DNA of 5,014 nt, from NCBI GenBank assembly GCA_036522615.1, contig DATDFN010000261.1, positions 1 through 5,014 on the forward strand, in the 5' to 3' direction. Positions within the stretch are counted from its first letter, which is position 1. Every line of letters begins with the position of its first letter. Under the pieces are notes generated by a model. It worked only from the letters and a program-made list of their open reading frames with translations, did not search any database and was not told where the DNA came from. This document shows positions 1 through 5,014 of the stretch, piece by piece. The DNA is from JAJPJQ01 sp036522615 (lineage in GTDB: Bacteria; Desulfobacterota; Binatia; UBA9968). Both the position numbers and the translations under genes were made by a program.

Positions 1-168
1 CAGCACCCGCAGGGTGAGGGGATTGACCGCGCCGGCGGGCTCCGCCCCGGCGCTGTACGCCTCGAAGCGGTCTTTTCCCAGTTCCTTGAGGAAGTATTCG
101 CCGAAGATGCTGCGCGCCGAGTTGCCGGTGCAGAGGAACAATACCTTTTTCCTGGCCGCGGCCGTCAT
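1..168 (-). CDS. arsC: Arsenate reductase, low-molecular-weight phosphatase type (N-terminal 56 residues, truncated by window edge)
   Basis: Reduces arsenate to arsenite in the cytoplasm so that arsenite can be exported. The minus-strand frame is open from an ATG at 168 to the window edge. It contains the anion-binding P-loop of low-molecular-weight protein tyrosine phosphatases, VLFLCTGNSARS at residues 9-20, with nucleophile Cys13 and phosphate-binding Arg19. This is followed by a FEAYSAGAEP stretch (35-44) typical of the family. The redox cysteines that separate true arsenate reductases from phosphatases lie further on and outside the window, so the assignment rests on the P-loop plus the divergent arsR neighbour. 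No Shine-Dalgarno site precedes the ATG. The start codon lies inside a palindrome (167-186), which suggests a very short leader and direct operator control. The alternative is a plain LMW tyrosine phosphatase, less likely beside arsR. Confidence 0.85.
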   Translation of the reverse strand, partial: MTAAARKKVLFLCTGNSARSIFGEYFLKELGKDRFEAYSAGAEPAGAVNPLTLRVL

Positions 169-186
169 ATTCGTTTGAACGAATAT
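167..186. promoter_or_regulatory. Palindromic operator candidate 1 in the arsC-arsR intergenic region (probable ArsR site)
   Basis: A perfect 9-bp inverted repeat, ATATTCGTT and AACGAATAT, is separated by the 2-bp spacer TG. It overlaps the arsC start codon (166-168) and the candidate arsC -10 element (182-187). It contains the pattern ATTC-N8-GAAT, which I recall as the consensus for some ArsR-superfamily regulators of the SqrR/BigR group. Its place between arsC and arsR makes it a likely repressor site. The symmetry is seen directly; binding by the neighbouring ArsR is inferred. Confidence 0.65.
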
Positions 187-208
187 AGCAGCGTATCATA
201 TATGTCAA
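182..208 (-). promoter_or_regulatory. Candidate sigma70-type promoter for arsC
   Basis: On the minus strand a perfect TTGACA -35 (208-203) is followed after 15 bp by TATATT (187-182). The spacer is shorter than the optimal 17 bp. Transcription would begin near 175, only about 7 nt before the arsC ATG, giving an almost leaderless message, in keeping with the missing Shine-Dalgarno site. Both palindromes overlap it. Confidence 0.45.
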
Positions 209-215
209 GACATAT
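200..215. promoter_or_regulatory. Palindromic operator candidate 2 in the arsC-arsR intergenic region
   Basis: A perfect 7-bp inverted repeat, ATATGTC and GACATAT, is separated by AA. Its centre (207.5) lies 31 bp from the centre of the first palindrome (176.5), so both dyads would face the same side of the helix. It contains the TTGACA-like -35 of the arsC promoter on the minus strand and overlaps the candidate -35 of arsR on the plus strand. A protein bound here could block both directions. Confidence 0.55.
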
Positions 216-235
216 TTGTATAAGCGTGCTACACT
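207..235 (+). promoter_or_regulatory. Candidate promoter for arsR
   Basis: On the plus strand AAGACA (207-212) and an extended -10, TGCTACACT (227-235), are spaced by 17 bp. The predicted start near 242 is almost at the arsR ATG (244), so the message would be leaderless. A TATAAG at 219-224 is an alternative -10 but has no good -35 partner. The -35 falls inside palindrome 2, as expected for autorepression. Confidence 0.35.
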
Positions 236-243
236 GAGCGGCG

Positions 244-645
244 ATGACTATACGAGCGATCGAATTCGACCTGGAGCTGCTTTTTCGCGCTTTGGCCGAC
301 CGGACGCGGCTGAGGCTGATCAATCTGATGGGCGACAACGAGGTCTGCGTCTGCTTTTTTGTCGAAGCGCTGAAGATGAGTCAGCCGAAGATATCGCGCC
401 ATCTGGCCTACCTCCGCCGCGCAGGGATTGTCGGCGTCAGGCGTGAGGGAAAGTGGATGCACTACCGTCTGATCGCGCCGAAAGGAAAGAACGCCGCGCG
501 CATGCTGGAACAACTACGCGCCGCGCTCGCCGCAAGTAAGGAAATGCGGCGCGACCGGGCGCGCCTCATGGGTCTTTGCTGTTCTCCGAGATTACCCGAA
601 GCTTTGAAGCGGGCGCCGAAGCCTGCGGCGGCGGAGGCTCGTTAG
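244..645 (+). CDS. arsR: ArsR-family arsenic-responsive transcriptional repressor
   Basis: A 133-residue winged-helix repressor that should bind the ars operators as a dimer and release them when arsenite binds. The core FRALADRTRLRLINLM (14-29) and the recognition region KMSQPKISRHLAYLRRAGIV (44-63) are classic for ArsR. An EVCVC segment (Cys35, Cys37) matches the As(III)-binding cysteine pair in the DNA-binding helix of E. coli-type ArsR. A tandem CC at 112-113 (GLCCSP) resembles the C-terminal cysteines of the ArsR subgroup that includes the Acidithiobacillus protein. The ATG at 244 is preceded only by a weak GAG at 236-238. The family's usual length is about 100-120 residues, so the Ala/Lys-rich tail (about 120-133) is a small extension. 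It is divergent from arsC and probably autoregulated through the palindromes at 167-215. The ArsR assignment is firm; arsenite as inducer is inferred from the cysteines and the arsC neighbour. Confidence 0.93.
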   Translation: MTIRAIEFDLELLFRALADRTRLRLINLMGDNEVCVCFFVEALKMSQPKISRHLAYLRRAGIVGVRREGKWMHYRLIAPKGKNAARMLEQLRAALAASKEMRRDRARLMGLCCSPRLPEALKRAPKPAAAEAR

Positions 646-673
646 TCGCTAAGAGAGGCTGTTTCGGTAACGC

Positions 674-994
674 TCAGGTCCGCACGAGCGCCCTGCACTC
701 GTTGCAGGTCTCGCCGATAGGCGGGAAATCTATTTCGATAAAATCCATAACCGGCCAGTCCGAGCAGTATTGGCTGTAGTGCCAGACATCGCCGGTCCGG
801 AGTCTGCGAAACGGAAGGTTCGCGACGGAAAGATCGATCATGCGGTGCGGCTGTTTAGATGTCGCCGTTCTGCCGCAATGCGGGCAGGGAAAGAACGCCT
901 GCGCGGCGTAGATTTCCGTAACCGACACGCGGTTGACGATGAACATTTCATTGCAGTTGAAGCAATGGAAGATGCAAGACCATACGACCGACAT
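674..994 (-). CDS. Small cysteine-rich zinc-ribbon-like protein of unknown function
   Basis: I do not recognise a named family. The 106-residue product has two CxxC knuckles, Cys11-x2-Cys14 and Cys37-x2-Cys40 (FPCPHCG), in the spacing of a zinc ribbon. A further pair, Cys97-x2-Cys100, lies near the C-terminus, with lone cysteines at 7 and 77. No signal peptide or membrane segment is evident, so it is probably cytoplasmic and metal-binding. The first ATG (994) is preferred because the next Met (17) would lose the first knuckle, and an in-frame TAG lies four codons upstream. No Shine-Dalgarno site is visible. The gene follows the ABC ATPase on the same strand after 119 bp and ends 28 bp from the convergent arsR. 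An overlapping plus-strand frame of the same length (770-1090) lacks any motif. The cysteine pattern supports this strand; function is open. Confidence 0.6.
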   Translation of the reverse strand: MSVVWSCIFHCFNCNEMFIVNRVSVTEIYAAQAFFPCPHCGRTATSKQPHRMIDLSVANLPFRRLRTGDVWHYSQYCSDWPVMDFIEIDFPPIGETCNECRALVRT

Positions 995-1002
995 ATCACT
1001 GT

Positions 1003-1031
1003 GCTATATTGTGATTCCGGAGTAGTTCCAA
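1003..1031 (-). promoter_or_regulatory. Candidate promoter for the zinc-ribbon gene
   Basis: On the minus strand TTGGAA (1031-1026) and TATAGC (1008-1003) are spaced by 17 bp. Transcription would start near 996, almost at the ATG (994), which would explain the absence of a ribosome-binding site. The -10 is imperfect, so this remains a candidate. Confidence 0.35.
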
Positions 1032-1048
1032 TCAGGTTTTTACCCGAT
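1031..1048. repeat. Short inverted repeat (7-bp arms, 4-nt loop) upstream of the zinc-ribbon gene
   Basis: Arms ATCAGGT (1031-1037) and ACCCGAT (1042-1048) flank TTTT. Read as minus-strand RNA it forms a 7-bp hairpin with one G-U pair and loop AAAA. No U-run follows in the minus direction, so it is not a standard terminator. It touches the candidate -35 at 1026-1031 and might be a regulator site or chance. Confidence 0.3.
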
Positions 1049-1074
1049 CACGAATCATCCAATCCCTTAGAGAG

Positions 1075-1110
1075 AAAAACGAGAGCTTGAATCGATGCAT
1101 ACGATCGCTC
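1075..1110 (-). terminator. Possible intrinsic terminator of the ABC transporter operon
   Basis: Just after the ATPase stop codon the minus strand reads GAGC-GATCG, a 7-nt loop, CGATT, a 3-nt bulge (CAA) and GCTC. The nine base pairs include one G-U. TCG and then five T follow at 1079-1075. The stem is modest in GC and bulged, so termination may be partial. Its position 4 nt past the stop codon is as expected for an operon terminator. Confidence 0.4.
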
Positions 1111-1113
1111 GCC

Positions 1114-3075
1114 TCACGCGACGTCTTCTTTGGTCGCGATCCGCTTGATGCACTTCTCGGCGTCGACGATCGGGATCGCCTGCAGATTGTAGCGGGCGAA
1201 AAGCTCCTTCAGCGCCTGCGGGTCGAGGTCTTCGGGAGCGGTGACGACCTCGGTTCGCATCACTTCGCGGACAGGCTTATCGCCCGGCGCGACCAGCAGG
1301 TCCCGGAAGGTGACCGTGCCCAAGATTCGCTCTTCCGAATCGACGACGTAGGCGTAGTAGGTGGTCTGCGCGCGGTCGCGCGCGTCGCGCCGCAGAAAGC
1401 TGATCGCTTCGTCGACCGTCATATCGGGCCGCAGGGCGACATAGCGAGGGTTGATCCGTCCGGCGGTGTGCTGCTCGGCGTATTCCATGAGGCCTCTCAC
1501 TTCCCTGCGCGTCTTGTCGTCGAGCAAAGCGAGCAGGCCGTCGCGCTCTTCCCGCGGGAACGCTTGAACGACTTCCAGCGCAACGTCGGGCGCGAGCAGC
1601 CTGAGCCACGATTTTCGCTCTCCCGGCGGCAGCAGCGAGAGCAGCTGGGCTTTATCGCCGGTGTTCAAGTGGAGAAAAAAGTCTTCCGCGTCTTCGTGAC
1701 GGAGTAGGCGGAAGCCTTCCACGCGCTCGCGCGGCGCGAGCACGGGCCACGCCTCGTAAAGCTCCGCGAGGGCGAAGGTCTGCTCCGTCCTTTCGCCGGG
1801 AAGGCGCTCCAGGTACAGCTCGCCGCTGTCGTCGTCGTACGCGAAGAGCTCGGCGTGGCGTCCCCACGCGATCGCGATGTCGAGCTGTTTGGCGGCGCGG
1901 TCGCCGAAATCGGCCCGCAGCTTGTCCTCGAAGTAATCGCGCGCGACGCGCTGATCGTCGTCGTTTTGCAGCGCCTCGTAGATCCAGGCAATGGTGGGCA
2001 GGCGCAGGACGCGCCCCGCGAGGATCGCTTTGCGCGCGAGAATCGTCGCGTCCGCGTACGCGCGCCCGAGCGGCGTCAGGATGAGGTCGCCTTCTTCGAC
2101 CGCGGCGAAGCCGAGCAGGCCGGCGGCCTCGACGATCGGGAGGAGATCGTCGAGCTCGAGCACGAGGTCGCTGCCCATGCGCGAGAGATCGACCCGTCCG
2201 CCTTCCTCCACGAGCTTTTCGAGCAGGCCGGCGACCATGCTCAGCTGCGTCTCGGGCAGCGGGCGCGGCGCTCCCGTCTGCGCCTCTTTCGATATCGAAT
2301 GGCCCGCGACCGCCGCGTAGACCTTGTCGACGATGTTGCCGAAGGCGGTGTCCTTGCGCTGCCGCGGATGGCGCAGCGTGACATGGATCTCGGTCACGAT
2401 GTGACCGGGATCCTTGCCCATGATGACGATGCGGTCGGCCATCAGCACCGCTTCCTCGATGTTGTGGGTCACCATCAGGATCGCCTTCGTCGGAATCTTT
2501 TTTTTGAGCCACAACTCCATCAGCTCGCCGCGCAGCGCCTCCGCCGAGAGCACGTCGAGCGCGGAGAATGGCTCGTCCAGGCACAGGAGCTCGGGCTCGA
2601 CCGCCATGGCGCGGGCGAAGCCTACCTTCTGGCGCATGCCGCCGGAAAGCTCGCGCGGGTAGGCGGACTCGAAGCCGTCGAGGCCGACCGTGTCGATCAG
2701 CTTGAGCGCTTTTTCCGTGCGCGCCTCGGCGGGCGCCCCGCGCGCCTTCAGGGCGATCTCGACGTTTTGCTGGACGGTGAGCCACGGATAGAGCGCGAAG
2801 GTCTGGAAGACGATCGTCGTGTAGGGGTTGACGCCGTGAAGCGGCTGCCCGTGATAGGCGACGGTGCCGGACGTGGCGGTGTTGAGTCCCGCAATAATGC
2901 GCAGCAGCGTCGACTTGCCGCACCCGGACGGGCCGAGCAGGGAGACGAACTCGCCCGGCTTGATCTGCAGATCGATGTCCTTGACGGCGACGAACTCTTT
3001 GGTCTCTAGGCGATAAGCTTTCGTCACGCTGCGAAGGTCGAGCAACGTTTCCGATTCCATTGCCGCGGTCGACAT
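1114..3075 (-). CDS. NitT/TauT-type ABC transporter ATPase fused to an AAA-associated domain and an MgtE-like N/CBS sensory module
   Basis: Powers import through the permease encoded just upstream. The N-terminal ABC domain (about 10-260) is complete: Walker A GPSGCGKST (48-56), Q-loop Gln91, signature LSGGMRQK (143-150), Walker B LLCLDEPF with Glu168, D-loop SALD (171-174) and H-loop His204. It is closest to the nitrate/sulfonate/taurine class. Residues about 276-425 match the AAA-associated C-terminal domain found on some of these ATPases. Residues about 430-535 look like the helical N domain of MgtE magnesium channels (repeated LLP-x-ER and LL-DD-type turns, then HTAGRI at 536-541). Two CBS domains follow (about 540-597 and 600-653; YYAYVVDSEERILGTVTFRDLL is typical). 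No membrane segment is present, so the MgtE-like part is sensory only. At 653 residues it is far longer than the usual 250-450. The start at 3075 is fixed by GGAGG at 3083-3087, 7 nt upstream, which abuts the permease stop codon. Substrate and CBS ligand are unknown. Confidence 0.9.
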   Translation of the reverse strand: MSTAAMESETLLDLRSVTKAYRLETKEFVAVKDIDLQIKPGEFVSLLGPSGCGKSTLLRIIAGLNTATSGTVAYHGQPLHGVNPYTTIVFQTFALYPWLTVQQNVEIALKARGAPAEARTEKALKLIDTVGLDGFESAYPRELSGGMRQKVGFARAMAVEPELLCLDEPFSALDVLSAEALRGELMELWLKKKIPTKAILMVTHNIEEAVLMADRIVIMGKDPGHIVTEIHVTLRHPRQRKDTAFGNIVDKVYAAVAGHSISKEAQTGAPRPLPETQLSMVAGLLEKLVEEGGRVDLSRMGSDLVLELDDLLPIVEAAGLLGFAAVEEGDLILTPLGRAYADATILARKAILAGRVLRLPTIAWIYEALQNDDDQRVARDYFEDKLRADFGDRAAKQLDIAIAWGRHAELFAYDDDSGELYLERLPGERTEQTFALAELYEAWPVLAPRERVEGFRLLRHEDAEDFFLHLNTGDKAQLLSLLPPGERKSWLRLLAPDVALEVVQAFPREERDGLLALLDDKTRREVRGLMEYAEQHTAGRINPRYVALRPDMTVDEAISFLRRDARDRAQTTYYAYVVDSEERILGTVTFRDLLVAPGDKPVREVMRTEVVTAPEDLDPQALKELFARYNLQAIPIVDAEKCIKRIATKEDVA

Positions 3076-3082
3076 AAGCGAT

Positions 3083-3087
3083 CCTCC
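3083..3087 (-). promoter_or_regulatory. Ribosome binding site of the ABC ATPase gene, abutting the permease stop
   Basis: The minus strand reads GGAGG, 7 nt before the ATG at 3075. It begins directly after the permease TAG (3090-3088). The tight junction shows co-transcription, probably with translational coupling, and selects Met1 over the alternative Met6. Confidence 0.85.
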
Positions 3088-4809
3088 CTATTCCATGCGG
3101 TAGCGCCGCTCGGCGAGTCTGTAGAGCCGCCGCCACAACGTCCGGTTGATCGTTATGACGGCGAAGATCAGCGCGAGCGTCGACGCGAGCAGCAGCGGGT
3201 AGTCGCTCGCCGCGGTCGCGCGGGCGATCAGCGCGCCGGCGCCGATCGTGGCGTGCGTCTGTCCGCCGAACTCGGCGTATTCCGCCACGATGCTCGCGTT
3301 CCACGCGCCGCCGCTCGCGGTGATCGCTCCGGTGATGATGTAAGGAAAAAGCGCGGGCAGGATGAGCGTGCGCCAGCGGTCGATCGAGCGCAGGCGCAGC
3401 AGATCGGTCGTGTAGCGGAGGTCCTGCGGAATCGCCGCGGCGCCCGCGATCACGTTGAACAGGAGATACCACTGCGTACCCATCAGCATGAGCAGCACGG
3501 CGGCGATGTTCAAGCCGCCGGGAATTTTCAGCAGCGCGAGCAGGATGATGGGAAAAAGCGCCGTCGCCGGGATCGACGCCACGACCTGCACCATCGGCTG
3601 CAGGATGCCCGCCAGGCGCCGGTTCGTTCCGATGAAAACGCCGACCGGAATCGTCCACGCGAGCGTGATCGCGAGCGCGACGCTTACGCGGAGAAATGTG
3701 GCGAGGATTCCCTGCGCCAGTTCCATCCACTGCGCGGGCTGGAGCTGAAACAGCAGGCCCGCCGCGCGGTAGCTGCCGTACAAGGCGAGGAGCACGAAGC
3801 CCGCGAGAATGGCGACCGCGAGGCGGGAAGTTCCGGCTTCGGACGGCTCCGGCGGTTCGACGAATTCCGCCCCGCGGCGCTGAAAGGTCCGATCGACCCA
3901 TTCGCTGAACGGGCGCCACACGCGCGCGCCGAAGAATTCCAGCAGACGCGAATGCGACAGCAGGCTCAAAAACCACGAGCGCGGCGCCTCGTCGCCCTCG
4001 ACCATGTCCATTTTGAAGCGCTCGCTCCAGGCGATCAGCGGCCGCCAGACGAGCTGATCGAGCAGCAAGATCACCGCGATCAGCGTGAACACGCCCAGCA
4101 CCACGGCCGGAAGATCGCCGGCGTTGGCCGCGCTTTGCAGATAGGCGCCGAGGCCGGGCAGACGAAAATCGCGCGCGCCGACGTGAAAAATTTCCGACGC
4201 CATGAGGAAAAACCAGCCGCCCGACCAGCTCATCATGCTGTTCCACAAAAGTCCGATCGCGGCGAAAGGCAGCTCGACGGTTTTCAGGCGCAGCCACGGG
4301 TTGAAGCGGAAAACCGCCGCCGCTTCGCGCAACTCGGTCGGAAGCGTGGTGAGCGATTGATAGAAGCTGAACGTCATGTTCCAGGCCTGCGAGGTGAAGA
4401 TGAGCACGATCGCGGCGATCTCCGCGGCGACGGCCTGCGGCAGAACCGCGCTCAAGCCGAGGAGCACGACCGGCAGGAACGAAAGAATCGGCACGCTTTG
4501 CAGCACGTCGAGCAGCGGCATGAGCACGGCGCGCGCGGTGCGGTTCCGCGCGGCGGCGTAGCCGTAGAAGAGGCTGAACACGAGCGAGAGAACGTACGCC
4601 GCCGCCATGCGTCCGACGGAAAGCAGGGCGTACCAAGGCAGCGCGGCGGGAGTGAGCGAGATCTCGGGCCCCGCGATGACCGCGGGCGTGCGGAACGCGA
4701 GGCGCGCTCCGGCGTACGCCAGCGTCACGAGGCCGAGCAGGATCGCGGCGTCGCCGGCGGCTACCGGCGATCCTTGAGGAAGAGCGGGGCTGAAACGAAA
4801 AGGCCGCAT
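3088..4809 (-). CDS. Duplicated (tandem-fused) ABC transporter permease, NitT/TauT anion class
   Basis: Forms the membrane channel of an ABC importer in the inner membrane. The 573-residue chain holds two homologous binding-protein-dependent permease domains, so one protein supplies both halves of the channel. Half 1 has hydrophobic segments near 21-41, 61-83, 95-118, 128-148, 183-205 and 235-252. Half 2 has them near 331-355, 364-393, 400-427, 432-457, 484-500 and 537-555. A polar linker (about 256-328) joins them. ATPase-coupling loops are visible: ELREAAAVFRFNPWLRLKTV...LP (159-181) in half 1 and a degenerate YTTDLLRLRSIDRW...ILP (466-485) in half 2. The motif WNSMMSWSGGWFFLMASE (189-206) is, from memory, typical of the duplicated anion-permease family (COG4986-like). 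The ATG at 4809 is chosen because GGAGG lies 4 nt upstream (4814-4818). A TTG at 4881 would add 24 polar residues without a ribosome-binding site. It is first in the operon with the ATPase. The substrate is undetermined. Confidence 0.9.
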   Translation of the reverse strand: MRPFRFSPALPQGSPVAAGDAAILLGLVTLAYAGARLAFRTPAVIAGPEISLTPAALPWYALLSVGRMAAAYVLSLVFSLFYGYAAARNRTARAVLMPLLDVLQSVPILSFLPVVLLGLSAVLPQAVAAEIAAIVLIFTSQAWNMTFSFYQSLTTLPTELREAAAVFRFNPWLRLKTVELPFAAIGLLWNSMMSWSGGWFFLMASEIFHVGARDFRLPGLGAYLQSAANAGDLPAVVLGVFTLIAVILLLDQLVWRPLIAWSERFKMDMVEGDEAPRSWFLSLLSHSRLLEFFGARVWRPFSEWVDRTFQRRGAEFVEPPEPSEAGTSRLAVAILAGFVLLALYGSYRAAGLLFQLQPAQWMELAQGILATFLRVSVALAITLAWTIPVGVFIGTNRRLAGILQPMVQVVASIPATALFPIILLALLKIPGGLNIAAVLLMLMGTQWYLLFNVIAGAAAIPQDLRYTTDLLRLRSIDRWRTLILPALFPYIITGAITASGGAWNASIVAEYAEFGGQTHATIGAGALIARATAASDYPLLLASTLALIFAVITINRTLWRRLYRLAERRYRME

Positions 4810-4813
4810 GGCG

Positions 4814-4818
4814 CCTCC
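4814..4818 (-). promoter_or_regulatory. Ribosome binding site of the permease gene (decides the start)
   Basis: The minus strand reads GGAGG followed by CGCC and ATG at 4809. No comparable site precedes the in-frame TTG at 4881, so the shorter 573-residue product is favoured. Confidence 0.8.
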
Positions 4819-4946
4819 GTGCCGGCGATCGTCCCTTGCTGGTGACAATGACGACGACGCTCGGCAGGCGTGCGGCGTCAAGGTCTAAGCGGGAAGACGG
4901 CGGCTACGCGAATGTGGAAGATCAGTCGAATCCATATCGCCCGAAA

Positions 4947-4975
4947 AGGATAGCGCTGGATTTACGCGGCCTCAA
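4947..4975 (-). promoter_or_regulatory. Candidate sigma70-type promoter of the ABC transporter operon
   Basis: On the minus strand TTGAGG (4975-4970) and TATCCT (4952-4947) are separated by 17 bp. Transcription would start near 4940, leaving a leader of about 130 nt before the permease ATG. The rest of 4810-5014 shows no supported gene, RNA or clear operator. Confidence 0.45.
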
Positions 4976-5014
4976 GACGAAAGCGGAGAATTAACGAACT
5001 TTTTACGTAGAGCG

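Noticed and set aside
621..673. Possible bidirectional terminator between arsR and the convergent zinc-ribbon gene
   Set aside because: Only a 5-bp GC stem with a 10-nt loop inside the arsR end and a 4-bp dyad were found, with no T-run on either strand.
770..1090. A 106-residue plus-strand frame opposite the zinc-ribbon gene
   Set aside because: No motif or ribosome-binding site, while the minus-strand frame has ordered CxxC pairs.
1087..1707. A 206-residue plus-strand open frame opposite the MgtE-like and CBS part of the ATPase
   Set aside because: The minus strand shows clear CBS-domain features here; the plus-strand product has none and no ribosome-binding site.
1855..3009. A 384-residue plus-strand open frame antisense to the ATPase
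   Set aside because: Low-complexity Arg/Asp/Glu-rich translation with no motif, lying opposite a complete ABC ATPase.
1652..4636. A 994-residue minus-strand open frame covering most of the permease and ATPase genes
   Set aside because: Out of frame with both well-supported genes, extremely Arg/Ala-rich and without domain features; it is a by-product of high GC at third positions.
3253..4845. A 530-residue plus-strand open frame antisense to the permease
   Set aside because: Composition is dominated by Arg, Glu, Gln and His with no recognisable fold, and it mirrors the codon bias of the membrane protein on the other strand.
4810..4881. Extended N-terminus of the permease from a TTG at 4881
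   Set aside because: No Shine-Dalgarno site precedes the TTG, the added residues are polar and not signal-like, and a strong GGAGG fits the ATG at 4809.

Overview
This window comes from a GC-rich bacterium. Coding density is high, GC-rich third positions produce long spurious antisense frames, and the two transporter genes carry GGAGG-type Shine-Dalgarno sites. The gene families point to a Gram-negative, proteobacteria-like organism, but nothing here fixes the taxon.

Left part (1-645): an arsenic-response locus. A truncated low-molecular-weight-phosphatase-type arsenate reductase (arsC, minus strand, running off the left edge) is divergent from an ArsR-family repressor (plus strand). Their 75-bp intergenic region holds two near-perfect palindromes whose centres lie 31 bp apart, about three helical turns. 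They overlap candidate promoter elements for both genes, so ArsR probably represses both directions until arsenite binds. Neither gene has a convincing Shine-Dalgarno site.

Middle (674-1113): a small minus-strand gene encodes a cysteine-rich, zinc-ribbon-like protein of unknown function, convergent with arsR. A possible intrinsic terminator just after the ABC ATPase gene and a candidate promoter before the small gene suggest it is transcribed on its own.

Right part (1114-4809): a two-gene minus-strand operon for an ABC transporter of the nitrate/sulfonate/taurine (NitT/TauT) class. The first gene is a duplicated permease in which two transporter domains are fused in one chain. Its stop codon abuts the ribosome-binding site of the second gene, the ATPase. 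The ATPase has an unusual architecture: a complete ABC ATPase, then an AAA-associated C-terminal domain, then a module resembling the cytosolic sensor of the MgtE magnesium channel (helical N domain plus two CBS domains). It therefore looks like an import ATPase with built-in ligand-sensing regulation. No substrate-binding protein lies in the window and the substrate cannot be read from the sequence.

Right end (4810-5014): upstream region of the operon, with a good sigma70-like promoter candidate and no supported gene. No RNA gene, mobile element or CRISPR array was seen.
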